DNA of 64,000 bases from Aminipila sp963524205. GTDB lineage: Bacteria > Bacillota > Clostridia > Peptostreptococcales > Anaerovoracaceae. The DNA lies in assembly GCA_963524205.1 (NCBI GenBank), contig CAURED010000004.1, positions 62,001-126,000 of the forward strand, read 5' to 3'. The first letter of the stretch is position 1. Each line of letters begins with the position of its first letter. Below are positions 43,674-53,039 of this stretch, piece after piece. Under the pieces are notes generated by a model. The model saw nothing but the letters and a program-made list of their open reading frames with translations. It ran no database searches and was not told where the DNA came from. The position numbers were made by a program, and so were the translations under genes.

Positions 43674-44411
43674 TTAAAATAACATACTAATCGTTAAGCC
43701 GAACATACCAACTATGTTATCAAAACACAAATTTACTAACGGCGAAATTATCTTATCTGTTACATCTAGAATAATTAAAATCATCAAAATTAAAAAACCT
43801 TTATCATATATTTTATAATATAATTCTGTGCTTCTGAGATTAAACAGTTCTGTTACAATGCCAAACCCATCAAGCGGCGGGATAGGCAATAAGTTAAAAA
43901 TCATAAGTACCAGATTTATTAAAATAATATGTACTAATATTATCTTAACTACACCGCCCATATAAGAATAAAAAATAAATGTAGTTGCAAATTGGAAAAA
44001 TAATTTTAAAATTCCAGCAGCTGCTATTGCAATTATAAGGTTCATCACTACCCCTGCAATAGACACAATCAACCCATCTCTTCTTGGATTTTTAAAGTTT
44101 CTCATATCAATCTGAACCGGTACACCCCATCCAAATCCTGCAATCATCAGACACAAGAATCCAAATGGATCAATATGTGCAGCTGGATTTAAAGTCACAC
44201 GTCCTTGGTATTTTGGTGTCATATCACCTAACTTGTACGCAGCTACTGCGTGACCAAATTCGTGGAAAGACAAACCTATTATAATGCCTGGTAAAGAAAG
44301 TAGAACCCCCATAAACCAGTCTATAGGATTTGACATACGTCCATTCATAAATGACATACCCGCCATTATAAGAATTAAAACTAAAAAAGTTGGATTAAAA
44401 AATCTTTTCAA
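43674..44411 (-). CDS. Site-2 protease family zinc metalloprotease (M50)
   Basis: This membrane protease has about six hydrophobic segments. The active site motif HEFGH (HExxH) is near residue 50, and NLLPIPPLDGF (NxxPxxxxDG) lies near residue 185. It belongs to the short M50B type without a PDZ domain, whose substrates are often unknown. The start is uncertain: a TTG at 44411 has GAAAGGA about 11 bases upstream and begins the conserved region LKRFFNPTFL; the frame is open to an ATG at 44465. Confidence 0.85.
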   Translation of the reverse strand: MKRFFNPTFLVLILIMAGMSFMNGRMSNPIDWFMGVLLSLPGIIIGLSFHEFGHAVAAYKLGDMTPKYQGRVTLNPAAHIDPFGFLCLMIAGFGWGVPVQIDMRNFKNPRRDGLIVSIAGVVMNLIIAIAAAGILKLFFQFATTFIFYSYMGGVVKIILVHIILINLVLMIFNLLPIPPLDGFGIVTELFNLRSTELYYKIYDKGFLILMILIILDVTDKIISPLVNLCFDNIVGMFGLTISMLF

Positions 44412-44537
44412 AATATTATCATTCCTTTCGAAGTATTTGTTCAATTTTAAATTATACTTCAACATTTTATCACAAAATACAGTTTACGCAAATAGTATAT
44501 AGTATATGAAATTACGCAAGGGGTGAATTGAAGTAAT

Positions 44538-44888
44538 ATGAAAAGGAAATGTTATTGTGTGGCAGTTTATACAATCAAACCAGGTGACACACTTTATTCT
44601 ATTTGTAAAAATTATAACGTATCTGTTTGTGATCTAATGATGGCAAATAAAATTAGAAATCCGTATAATTTAAGAATCGGGATGAAAATCTGTATTCCTG
44701 GTGAATTAGAAACTATGGAACCTACCGAACCGGCATGCCAAGGTACTTTATATACAGTAGAAAAAGGTGATACCTTATACATGATTGCCAAAATGCACAG
44801 GGTCTCGCTAAACGCTATTATGGAAGCAAACCCTGACATTGATCCATATAACTTAAGAGTAGGAATGAAACTCTGTATTCCTAAATAA
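44538..44888 (+). CDS. Double LysM-domain protein
   Basis: Two LysM repeats (about residues 10-54 and 70-115) with YTIKPGDTLYSICKNYNVS and YTVEKGDTLYMIAKMHRVS, each ending in CIP. They bind N-acetylglucosamine chains in peptidoglycan or spore cortex. No clear signal peptide or catalytic domain is present, so it may be a spore-associated or wall-binding protein released in another way. It faces cls and is ended by a strong hairpin. Confidence 0.88.
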   Translation: MKRKCYCVAVYTIKPGDTLYSICKNYNVSVCDLMMANKIRNPYNLRIGMKICIPGELETMEPTEPACQGTLYTVEKGDTLYMIAKMHRVSLNAIMEANPDIDPYNLRVGMKLCIPK

Positions 44889-44903
44889 ACATATCATACT
44901 TAA

Positions 44904-44933
44904 ATACCCGGCAGGCTTCATGCTGCCGGGTAT
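44904..44933. terminator. Bidirectional terminator between LysM gene and cls
   Basis: ATACCCGGCAG and CTGCCGGGTAT form an 11-pair stem; both flanking genes converge on it. Confidence 0.85.
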
Positions 44934-44949
44934 CATTTTATTTTCAATC

Positions 44950-46431
44950 TTACAGTATGTCAGTTAAAAGTCTTGCAATTGATTCCTTAAACTTTATTAC
45001 CAAACCCCTGCTTCTATAAATTGATTTAGTAAGTTCATGGCAGTCAGCCATATCATTTTCAAATATAGCTTCCATTTTATACGCTTCGCCTTCATCAAAT
45101 AAGAAAGCATTTGCCTCAAAATTCAATTTAAAACTTCTAACGTCAAAATTGGCAGTCCCTATGGATGCCACTTCTCCATCTACAACCATAGTTTTGGCAT
45201 GAAGGAAACCCCTATCATATATAAAAACGCTTGCTCCTGAATTAATTAGTTCTCCTGCATAAGCATAGGTTGCCCAATATACAAACATATGATCAGGCAT
45301 ACTTGGAATCATGATTTTTACATCAACACCTGATTGTGCAGCCATTTTTAAGGATTCTAATACACTATTATCTGGAACAAAATATGGTGTCTGAATATAA
45401 ATGTTTTTTCTTGCAGAAGTAATCATCTTCATGTAACCACGCTTTATCTGTGATTTTCCTTCATCAGGTCCGCAAGAAACAATCTGTACACCGGTACTGC
45501 CTTCCTTTATTATCTCACTATAATATGCTTCAGAGAGAATTAGTTCTTCTTTTGACGCAAATCTCCAATCCATTAAAAATCTGGCATTAATATCTTGAAC
45601 ACATCCTCCTAAAATTCTAAGATGTGTGTCCCTCCAATAACCAAACTTTTTCTTCATTCCTAGATATTCTTTACCTATATTAAATCCTCCAATATAGCCA
45701 ATTTCACCATCAATAACCACAATCTTTCTATGGTTTCGATAATTTAATTTCATATTTATGAGTTTAAATTTAGGTGGAAAGAAGAAAGCCACACGCCCAC
45801 CTGCCTCCATAAGGGCTCGTATGCATGCCGTTCTTTTGGAAAACTGTCTGCCGCCCATTGCATCAATAAGTAATCTGACTTCAACACCATGCTTAGCTTT
45901 ATCGGTCAATGCTTCAATTAATTTTCTTCCAATATGATCATTCTTTATAATAAAATATTGGATATTAATAGTATTCTGTGCATTTTCTATGTCCTCTAAC
46001 AACTTTTCCAACATGTGATTCCCATCTGTAATAATTGTTGCTTTGTTATCTTCTGTATAGAAAGCCTGTCCATATACCTGATTAAGCCTAATCATGTCTT
46101 TCCAACGTTTGGCTGCTTCAGTAGTAAAAACATATTCCCCATTTTTCATTTCTGTAATCTGAGTTTGAAGAGACGTGTTGATAACTTCTTCTTCAAACCG
46201 TGTCAATTTAAAAATCTTCTTTCTAGAAAGATTCTGGGAAAATAGGAAATAAAATAAAATTCCCACGACAGGAAGCAAAAATAATATCATAATCCATGCC
46301 AATGTTGCAGAGGGATTCTTTCTTTCTAGAAAAATAATTGTACATGCAATGACCATATTGACAATAAATAATACTGATAAGAAATAGGGTATATGGCTTA
46401 AAATAAAATAAACTGAATACAATATGGTCAC
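44950..46431 (-). CDS. cls: Cardiolipin synthase
   Basis: The enzyme joins two phosphatidylglycerol molecules to cardiolipin and glycerol in the membrane. It is 493 residues long with two N-terminal membrane segments. Two HKD motifs of the phospholipase D family are visible: NHRKIVVIDGEIGYIGG and HAKTMVVDGEVASIGT. The annotated GTG start has no room for a ribosome site; TTG at 46422 with GGGGTGA upstream may be used. It starts four bases behind the PstS-like gene and is probably co-transcribed. Confidence 0.95.
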   Translation of the reverse strand: MTILYSVYFILSHIPYFLSVLFIVNMVIACTIIFLERKNPSATLAWIMILFLLPVVGILFYFLFSQNLSRKKIFKLTRFEEEVINTSLQTQITEMKNGEYVFTTEAAKRWKDMIRLNQVYGQAFYTEDNKATIITDGNHMLEKLLEDIENAQNTINIQYFIIKNDHIGRKLIEALTDKAKHGVEVRLLIDAMGGRQFSKRTACIRALMEAGGRVAFFFPPKFKLINMKLNYRNHRKIVVIDGEIGYIGGFNIGKEYLGMKKKFGYWRDTHLRILGGCVQDINARFLMDWRFASKEELILSEAYYSEIIKEGSTGVQIVSCGPDEGKSQIKRGYMKMITSARKNIYIQTPYFVPDNSVLESLKMAAQSGVDVKIMIPSMPDHMFVYWATYAYAGELINSGASVFIYDRGFLHAKTMVVDGEVASIGTANFDVRSFKLNFEANAFLFDEGEAYKMEAIFENDMADCHELTKSIYRSRGLVIKFKESIARLLTDIL

Positions 46432-46435
46432 CCCT

Positions 46436-48052
46436 TTATTTGTTATTATCGTGTCTTATAAAGCCCTTTTGTTCTGCCATTTTCTGTCCCTCATCACTTA
46501 ATATCCATTTAATGAATTTCAATTTCAGTGGCTGGGGTTCTGCTTTGACAGCTGCATCAGTAGTTTTACTATCATTTGTAGAATCCTCCGTTTCAACAGA
46601 CTCAGAAGTTCTCATAGCATCAACTTTGTCATCAACAGAACTTATCACATCCGTTAAACTTTTAGTATTTTCCTCTGTTGTAACAATAGCATATGTATAT
46701 GTTGTCAATGGATATTCTGCACTTGCAATAGTTTTTTTATCTGGCTGGATTCCATTAACAGCAATTATTTTAACATCATCACTATTTTTATTTTTAGCTA
46801 AGTAATAATAATAGGAATAGCCAATTGAACCCGTATTGGATGCAATATCTTTTATTATATCCTTAGTATCTGACACTTTCATTTCGTCCGATGCTTTCAT
46901 TATCTCATTTTTATTAATAACATATTTGTGCATACCTAATTGACTTCCTGAATTGTCAGTACGTTGATATGCTACAATTGATTCATTTTTACCCCCCAGG
47001 TCTTTCCAATTGGTTATAGTACCTGAATAGATGTTATATAACTGCGTCGTAGTTAAATTTTTAACAGGATTATCTTTATTAACAAAAAATACAAACCCTC
47101 CATTCAAAATTGGGATTGGTTGTAAATCAACTCCTGCCAGTTCAGCCATTTTAGTTTCCTTTTCTGTTGGAAATGTGGAAAAAATCACTTGTTGATCCCC
47201 ATTTATCAGGTTAGTATAAGCATCGTTTGTGGACGCAACACCAGAATGCTCTTTTAATTCTTTTTTACTTAATCCCAAAAACTCTCCTAAAGCTTCTGTA
47301 TAGAAATCTTTTAATACAGAAGTACCACTTATGTATAAAGTTTTATTATCTGTTATCGCTTCCGCTGTTGTAGTTTCTGCACTTGCTGCCTCAGTTTTAG
47401 TATCTTCTTTAGAAGTTTGTTCATCTTTAGCAGTATCTTCCTTATCAGAATCTTCTTTATTTAAGAAAGGAATTTTTGATTTTATGTTATCTGTAATCTG
47501 TGAAAAATTGATTTCTGGAAGATTAAACTTTTCAATCAGTTTCGGACCGAACTTAATCCCTGCAAATACAAGTCCTGTTAAAATGAGTAAAATCAGCACG
47601 CTAGATAGAAACTTTTTCATCTTTAAACGCCTGTCAACTTTTTTCTGCAAAGGTGAACGAGCCGCAAGTTCGGCCTTTCTCTGCATTCTTTCAGCCTTTT
47701 CCTTTATTTTATCGTCTTTCTTTTTTAATTTATTAACTACCCTTTGCTCTTTTTTCTTTTCTTCTTTTTCAATTTTCTTTTCTTCGGCCTTTATTTTGTT
47801 TTCAACTTTTTTCTCTCGGTCTTTTATTTTTTTTGCAGCAGCCTTTTCTTTATTTTTTATATCCTGCTCAGCCTTTTTAACTTTTGCATCTGCCCTTCTT
47901 ACCTTTGCTGAGGCTGCCCTCTCCACCTTTTGCTTATTCTTAATAGCTTTTTCATGGGGGGTTGGTTTTGGTTTTTTAGCTTTCTTTACTTTTCCTTTTT
48001 TTTGAGAGGTTTCATCCTCTATCGCATCCTTGCTCTTTTTATTAAACATCAT
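46436..48052 (-). CDS. PstS-like binding protein on a charged coiled-coil stalk
   Basis: The first 145 residues are very rich in Lys, Glu and Ala and form a predicted coiled coil. One membrane segment follows (about 146-168, SVLILLILTGLVFAGIKF). A Glu/Thr/Ser-rich linker comes next, then a periplasmic-binding-protein-like domain of the PstS type (about 240-530). It carries LYISGTSVLKDFYTEALG, TNWKDLGGKNESIVAYQR and SGSQLGMHKYV, which resemble the phosphate loops. It would place a phosphate-type receptor outside the cell with a charged cytoplasmic tail. No pst permease genes are present, so a signalling or envelope role is possible. The ATG at 48052 has GGAG six bases upstream. Confidence 0.75.
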   Translation of the reverse strand: MMFNKKSKDAIEDETSQKKGKVKKAKKPKPTPHEKAIKNKQKVERAASAKVRRADAKVKKAEQDIKNKEKAAAKKIKDREKKVENKIKAEEKKIEKEEKKKEQRVVNKLKKKDDKIKEKAERMQRKAELAARSPLQKKVDRRLKMKKFLSSVLILLILTGLVFAGIKFGPKLIEKFNLPEINFSQITDNIKSKIPFLNKEDSDKEDTAKDEQTSKEDTKTEAASAETTTAEAITDNKTLYISGTSVLKDFYTEALGEFLGLSKKELKEHSGVASTNDAYTNLINGDQQVIFSTFPTEKETKMAELAGVDLQPIPILNGGFVFFVNKDNPVKNLTTTQLYNIYSGTITNWKDLGGKNESIVAYQRTDNSGSQLGMHKYVINKNEIMKASDEMKVSDTKDIIKDIASNTGSIGYSYYYYLAKNKNSDDVKIIAVNGIQPDKKTIASAEYPLTTYTYAIVTTEENTKSLTDVISSVDDKVDAMRTSESVETEDSTNDSKTTDAAVKAEPQPLKLKFIKWILSDEGQKMAEQKGFIRHDNNK

Positions 48053-48080
48053 GTTACTCTCCAAAATACAATGTATTTTA

Positions 48081-49457
48081 CTACTTCCTCTTTAAAGATA
48101 TAATTGTTCCTATAACACAGATTCCTGTAAATATAATAAAAGACATATGCATTGTCTTTATTAACACTTGTGGCTCCGCCTCTGACAGGGCCGTAGTTCC
48201 CATATACATACCTACTACTACAGTTACAATTGCCATACTGGAAGTATGGCCTATTGTTCTCATCGTCGCCAATATAGACGATGCTACCCCATAATCTTTT
48301 TTTTCTACACATGCCATAACTGCATTTGTATTGGGTGATGAAAAAAAAGCAAATCCAACACCAGCTACAATCAGAGCTGCAATAATACTCCATAACGGAA
48401 AATTTTTCGATAAAAAAGAGAAAAATAGTAAACATATAGTACATAGCCCCATTCCAAAAGAGGCCAATTTAAATGGTGATATTCTATCAGACAACTTACC
48501 TGCATAAGGCGACAATAAAGCCATTATTACTGGCTGAGCCACTAAAATAATACCAGCTGTCTGGGAACTATACCCCATAACTACTTGTAAATATATAGAT
48601 AACAAATAACTAATAGCAAATGTTGCTCCATAATTTAGCAATGCAGCTATATTTGAAAATGTATAAGATAAATTGTTTGCAAATAGTTTTAATTCCACAA
48701 TCGGATTATTTGTTTTTAATTCATGTTTTCCAAACATGATAGCGGACAAAATGCCAATTGGTAATAAAATTTTTGCCAGATTATTTGTAGAAAATGCAGA
48801 CAATCCATATAAAATACAAATAATCATTCCAATATAAAATACGTTACCTAATAAATCATTATCAATTTTATCTATTTTCTTTTCATCCTGTGGAAGATTT
48901 GTTACCGCAATAATAAATACAACGGCACTTACCACAAAAGTTAATATAAAAATTGACCGCCACCCAAAATAGTAATTAAACAAACCTCCTATAACAGGAC
49001 CTGCAGAAAGCCCAATATAGGTTGATGCTGTTGAATATCCCAGTACTCTGCCTCTTGCATCTTCTGGAAATGCACTAATAAGTACCGCTATGTTTGTACT
49101 AAAAATCATAGCTGCACCAAAACCTTGAAGTGCCCTTAATGCTAAAATTATTTTAATATTCCATGCAAAGGCAGCTGCAAGTGAGCATAATGCAAATATA
49201 AAAATACCAGTTATTAGTACTTTCTTTCTAGAAGTAATATCTGCAACTCTTCCAGATGGCACGGAAAAAGCAGCTGATGCCAGCATATACGAAGTAACAA
49301 TCCATCCTACTAAACTGGCACTAACACTAAAGTCAGAGCCAATAGCAGGAACGGATAGATTTAACGCACTTCCCGTAAAAGTTGTTATAAAAGAGGTTAC
49401 TATAACCACAATTAAAGTAGCTCTTTGTTTTTTATCATAATTTTTATTCATGTTCAT
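48081..49457 (-). CDS. MFS drug:H+ antiporter (DHA2/EmrB-like)
   Basis: A protein of about 458 residues with roughly 12-14 membrane segments. The N-terminal motif SALNLSVPAIGSDFS and the loop motif GRVADITSRKKVLITG are typical of the EmrB/QacA branch of the major facilitator superfamily. FSTNIAVLISAFPEDARGR is the motif after helix 4. It exports small lipophilic compounds; the substrate is not shown. The start is uncertain between the ATG at 49457 and a GTG at 49466. It lies between a PstS-like gene and an esterase lipoprotein with no obvious partner. Confidence 0.88.
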   Translation of the reverse strand: MNMNKNYDKKQRATLIVVIVTSFITTFTGSALNLSVPAIGSDFSVSASLVGWIVTSYMLASAAFSVPSGRVADITSRKKVLITGIFIFALCSLAAAFAWNIKIILALRALQGFGAAMIFSTNIAVLISAFPEDARGRVLGYSTASTYIGLSAGPVIGGLFNYYFGWRSIFILTFVVSAVVFIIAVTNLPQDEKKIDKIDNDLLGNVFYIGMIICILYGLSAFSTNNLAKILLPIGILSAIMFGKHELKTNNPIVELKLFANNLSYTFSNIAALLNYGATFAISYLLSIYLQVVMGYSSQTAGIILVAQPVIMALLSPYAGKLSDRISPFKLASFGMGLCTICLLFFSFLSKNFPLWSIIAALIVAGVGFAFFSSPNTNAVMACVEKKDYGVASSILATMRTIGHTSSMAIVTVVVGMYMGTTALSEAEPQVLIKTMHMSFIIFTGICVIGTIISLKRK

Positions 49458-49508
49458 ATTATGCACTTTTCATAAGAAAAAATAATTTATTTTAATTATT
49501 TTTAATAA

Positions 49509-50783
49509 TTAATAGTTTCCTGTTACAGAATCCATTCCTTCTAAATATGCCTTAGCAATTGTTTGGGCTGTTTCATCACCTAACAAATTGTCCCCAATCT
49601 GTGAGTAATGCAAATCATCAAACCGCATTTTACCATTTTCGACTGTGAAGTGATCTGAGGAACGTGTCGCTATAGCGATATCTTGATTTTCATTTGCAAG
49701 TTCTTCCTGTGCTTCAGCAGAATTTGGATAAATAGATCTGACCTTTATAATAAATCCATAATTGAATCCATAATCAGACCCTGTTAATATTTGATGGAGC
49801 TTCATATAATCACTCTTATATACTCCAATGTCCGTATCATTATCTGACTCTCCCTGAGCCCAAATGTAGCTTCTTAAACGTGGTTCATAATGACTTAGAA
49901 ATTCTTCATCATTTATATATCTTTGTATAATCTGCCATACTTTACTAATGTATTGGTAAGATTCTCCACCTAGCGGAACGAAAGTCTCCATTTTCCTTCC
50001 GCTGACTCCCGCATTTACCATTAAAACTTTTTCTCCAGTTAAATCATAAAGAGTTTTGCTTAGAGAAGCTTCCAAGTTGCCGCGTTTCATAGTTCCATCT
50101 TCATTATTCATAGGGCAGATTTCCACCCCTCCAGCCAGTTCACTATAATGATATGCAGTTCCCGGCTTTGTTACTGTAGCCAATTCTGGTTCTGCATAAT
50201 AATACGAGGCATTACTTTGTCCTGTTATAAGATATATGCTGAGAGGTGCTCTTACAGTTCTGGTTATCACTAATTCTTCTTTATTTTTTCCATCTGTTGC
50301 AGTAATGACGGCTCCATCATCACTTACTCCTACAATTTTGACATTTCCAAGGTTATCCACTTTTGCAACTTTAGGATTATTGCTATAGAATTTAGTAGCT
50401 ACTATAGTTTTAGGTGTAAATTTATATCTGTCATCATACTGCAGTTCAAAACCCAAAGAAGAATCTTTTGTAAATCTTACTACATAATATTGATCCTCTG
50501 TATTTATCTTTGCAATTGCATCTTTATATCCATCAGAAAATACTGCTTGAACTATATTGGCACCTTCACACTGTAACTGCGGTACTCTTGGTCTGCCTTC
50601 TGGAAGCCTTATAACTAAACTGTCATCTTCTGCAATTTCTATTTTATAATGATCATCATCGACTTTAATTAACTGATTAATCTTGCTTGCATCAGATTGA
50701 TTACATCCGGTTAAAAAAATTACTGTAAAAATTAAACTAACTAATATAAATTCAAATCTTTTTGTTTTTCTGCTATTATTCAT
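49509..50783 (-). CDS. SGNH-family esterase lipoprotein (sialate O-acetylesterase type)
   Basis: An N-terminal lipobox (IFLTGC, Cys near 28) anchors the protein. A region of about 140 residues follows that looks like a bacterial Ig-like or surface module. The catalytic domain begins with YLITGQSNASYY, where the Ser is the block I nucleophile; AQGESDNDTD and DDLHYSQIGDNLLG supply the later blocks with the Asp and His. The pattern matches the SASA (carbohydrate esterase 6) type of SGNH esterases, which remove acetyl groups from sugars. It acts outside the cell. Confidence 0.8.
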   Translation of the reverse strand: MNNSRKTKRFEFILVSLIFTVIFLTGCNQSDASKINQLIKVDDDHYKIEIAEDDSLVIRLPEGRPRVPQLQCEGANIVQAVFSDGYKDAIAKINTEDQYYVVRFTKDSSLGFELQYDDRYKFTPKTIVATKFYSNNPKVAKVDNLGNVKIVGVSDDGAVITATDGKNKEELVITRTVRAPLSIYLITGQSNASYYYAEPELATVTKPGTAYHYSELAGGVEICPMNNEDGTMKRGNLEASLSKTLYDLTGEKVLMVNAGVSGRKMETFVPLGGESYQYISKVWQIIQRYINDEEFLSHYEPRLRSYIWAQGESDNDTDIGVYKSDYMKLHQILTGSDYGFNYGFIIKVRSIYPNSAEAQEELANENQDIAIATRSSDHFTVENGKMRFDDLHYSQIGDNLLGDETAQTIAKAYLEGMDSVTGNY

Positions 50784-50882
50784 ATTACTTTTCCTTTTTT
50801 CTAGTATAAGCCAACTTATATTATATCAATTTTCTACAAAACAGTAAAGGCAATTATTGTAAGTATTAGTCGAAAAGTATAC

Positions 50883-50920
50883 AAAACGACAGTCCATAAT
50901 AAATATAAGGCTGCCGTTTT
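50883..50920 (-). terminator. Terminator of the second OPT gene
   Basis: AAAACGGCAG and CTGTCGTTTT flank a loop of about 18 bases and end in TTTTG on the minus strand. Bases 50784-50996 otherwise hold nothing I recognise. Confidence 0.6.
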
Positions 50921-50996
50921 CAATTTATATTATCGGTCATGAAATAAATCAGGGTTTATTTTATATTTTAATTTATCAGAGATTTTGTATATTATT

Positions 50997-52937
50997 TTAA
51001 ACCTCTTGGGTATTATTTGCATCTTTTACCTTGCTATTTAGTAGCGGCAGTATAATAACTATTAATAGTATTAATAGCAGTATAAATGCCATCCCATTAG
51101 AAGCAGTAAAACCACTTGGTCCAGTTCCATTTATAACTCCTAATACTTGAAGAATGATACCAACAAGACCTATGATAGAGCCACCTGCAACAAGCCCTGA
51201 AGATAAACTGATACCATTACCAACTTTCACATCTTTTTCTTGTTCAGATTTAGAACTTTTTTCAATGAATACACGAACTAATGCACCTATTAATATGATA
51301 GAAGTTGTAGATATTGGTAAATAAAATCCTATGGCAATTGTCATAATAGGAAGGTTCAATAAGAATAAAACAAATCCCATAACTGCTCCAACAATTATCA
51401 TATGCCAAGGTAATTGCCCTGACATGATACCAGCAGTTAATGTTGAAATTAAGTTAGCTTGAGGTAAAGCAAATGGAACATTATCCCCAGTCATTGCAAG
51501 CTGTTTAGAAAGTAATAATATAACGCCGACAACTACTGTAACACCAACTATACTAGATATAACAAAGTATTTGTCCATTTCACTTTTTTCACCACCAACA
51601 ATGTAAGTTACTTTTTGTGACTGGCAATAACCACCAGCTATAGATATAGCAATTACTATAAAGGTACCAAATAAAAGTAACGATTTGTTGTTTTCCGCAT
51701 TTGTCCATCCCATTATAACGAATATTAATGTCACAATAACTAAAGAAGCTATGGTCATACCAGATACTGGGAGGTTTGAAGTCCCTATAGTACCCGTTAA
51801 ACGACCTGAGACTATAACAAACAGCAATGATAAGAAAAATGATAAAATAGCAACAATGATTGCCATTAATATATCACCACCAGATATAATGAAGGCTGCA
51901 ATAAAACCTACTATTACACCTAGAATCAACATTAGATTTGAAGATGATTTCCCAGTACCATTTGAGGTATTAGCATGCATCGTCTCTTTTATAGAGATAA
52001 TTATAGTAGGAATCAGCCTTATAGCACCTATTAAACCACCAGAAAGCATCATACCCGCACCAATATATTTTACATAACTACCAGCGATATGATTCACTTG
52101 CATAGCATTTATAGCAACATCCGGGTTATTCCATACATTTTGACCTTCTTCCGCAAAAGATGAAAAATAACCGATTAAAGGCATAATACCGAAGTTAGCT
52201 AATAGAGAACCCGCAAACATAGTTAAAGAGACTTCTAAACCAACTATGAATCCAATACCTAATAATAAAGGATTCACCTCAATTTCAAATTTCCACTTGT
52301 AGAAGGTTTCATTTACGTAGCTTATTACGTTGTTAGCTACGTTTAAAAAAGCACCAGTTACAACGGTGATAATACCACTTACTACAAATCCAATTCCCAT
52401 ATACTTTAATGATTCTCCGGCACCTTCTGAAGCAACAAGTGTTTCAGATATAGCCATTGACTCAGGGTACATTAATTTACCATGTTCATCAACAATTAAG
52501 TATTTATAAACAAGAGTAGCAATTCCTATACCAAATAGAACTCCACCTACACCAACTGCAAAACCTTCTAAAAAAGATACTTGAGCGCCTATTAAAAGAA
52601 CTGCAGGTAAAACAAAAATCATTCCGCTGGCAACAGATTCTCCACCACTTGACATGCCTTGAACTAGGTTCTTACCAAGGATACCTTTTTGTCTGGCAAA
52701 TATGGCGATAAATGCAGAACCTATTATGGAACCAGGTATACCCGCTGCAACGGTAAGTCCTGATTTCATGCCTGAATAAGCCGTAGATGCTGCGAATAAC
52801 GCAGCCAATACAATACCAATTGTTAGCACTGCAACATTTCCACCAGATTTTGATCCACTGGAAATATAAGGAACGTAGTCTTTACCTGCTACGCCGCCAT
52901 ATGCATCTTTAGATAATTTATGCTGGGACAAGAACAT
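50997..52937 (-). CDS. OPT-family oligopeptide transporter (second copy)
   Basis: The protein has about 646 residues and some 15 hydrophobic segments. GMKSGLTVAAGIPGSIIGSA and MYPESMAISETLVASEGA are the family landmarks. It is distantly related to the other OPT gene in this window (about 16-18 kb), sharing the overall layout but differing in detail. It is not linked to a PqqD or peptidase gene and is transcribed alone, between cysK and an esterase lipoprotein. The ribosome site AAGGAG lies too near the ATG at 52937; a TTG at 52931 has better spacing and may be the true start. The substrate may be peptides or metal chelates. Confidence 0.9.
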   Translation of the reverse strand: MFLSQHKLSKDAYGGVAGKDYVPYISSGSKSGGNVAVLTIGIVLAALFAASTAYSGMKSGLTVAAGIPGSIIGSAFIAIFARQKGILGKNLVQGMSSGGESVASGMIFVLPAVLLIGAQVSFLEGFAVGVGGVLFGIGIATLVYKYLIVDEHGKLMYPESMAISETLVASEGAGESLKYMGIGFVVSGIITVVTGAFLNVANNVISYVNETFYKWKFEIEVNPLLLGIGFIVGLEVSLTMFAGSLLANFGIMPLIGYFSSFAEEGQNVWNNPDVAINAMQVNHIAGSYVKYIGAGMMLSGGLIGAIRLIPTIIISIKETMHANTSNGTGKSSSNLMLILGVIVGFIAAFIISGGDILMAIIVAILSFFLSLLFVIVSGRLTGTIGTSNLPVSGMTIASLVIVTLIFVIMGWTNAENNKSLLLFGTFIVIAISIAGGYCQSQKVTYIVGGEKSEMDKYFVISSIVGVTVVVGVILLLSKQLAMTGDNVPFALPQANLISTLTAGIMSGQLPWHMIIVGAVMGFVLFLLNLPIMTIAIGFYLPISTTSIILIGALVRVFIEKSSKSEQEKDVKVGNGISLSSGLVAGGSIIGLVGIILQVLGVINGTGPSGFTASNGMAFILLLILLIVIILPLLNSKVKDANNTQEV

Positions 52938-52974
52938 CACTCCTTTTATATTTTATAAATAGTATCTAAAAAAA

Positions 52975-53017
52975 GTATAAAAATAGGGCTTAAGGAGTAT
53001 ACTCCCTAATCCCTATA
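52975..53017 (-). terminator. Terminator of cysK
   Basis: AGGGATTAGGGAGTATACTC with its partner TTAAGCCCT forms a stem containing the palindrome GGAGTATACTCC, then TTTTTATACTTTTTTT on the minus strand. Confidence 0.75.
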
Positions 53018-53039
53018 TTATCTACATATATTTTCTTTC

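Noticed and set aside
47331..48005. Long plus-strand frame opposite the PstS-like gene
   Set aside because: It is the mirror of the Lys/Glu-rich coiled-coil coding region and reads as Phe/Ser/Leu low complexity. No ribosome site.
48049..48444. Open frame inside the MFS gene in another frame
   Set aside because: Shadow of the transporter gene; its composition (Tyr, Cys and Phe runs) is typical of a frame-shifted membrane protein.
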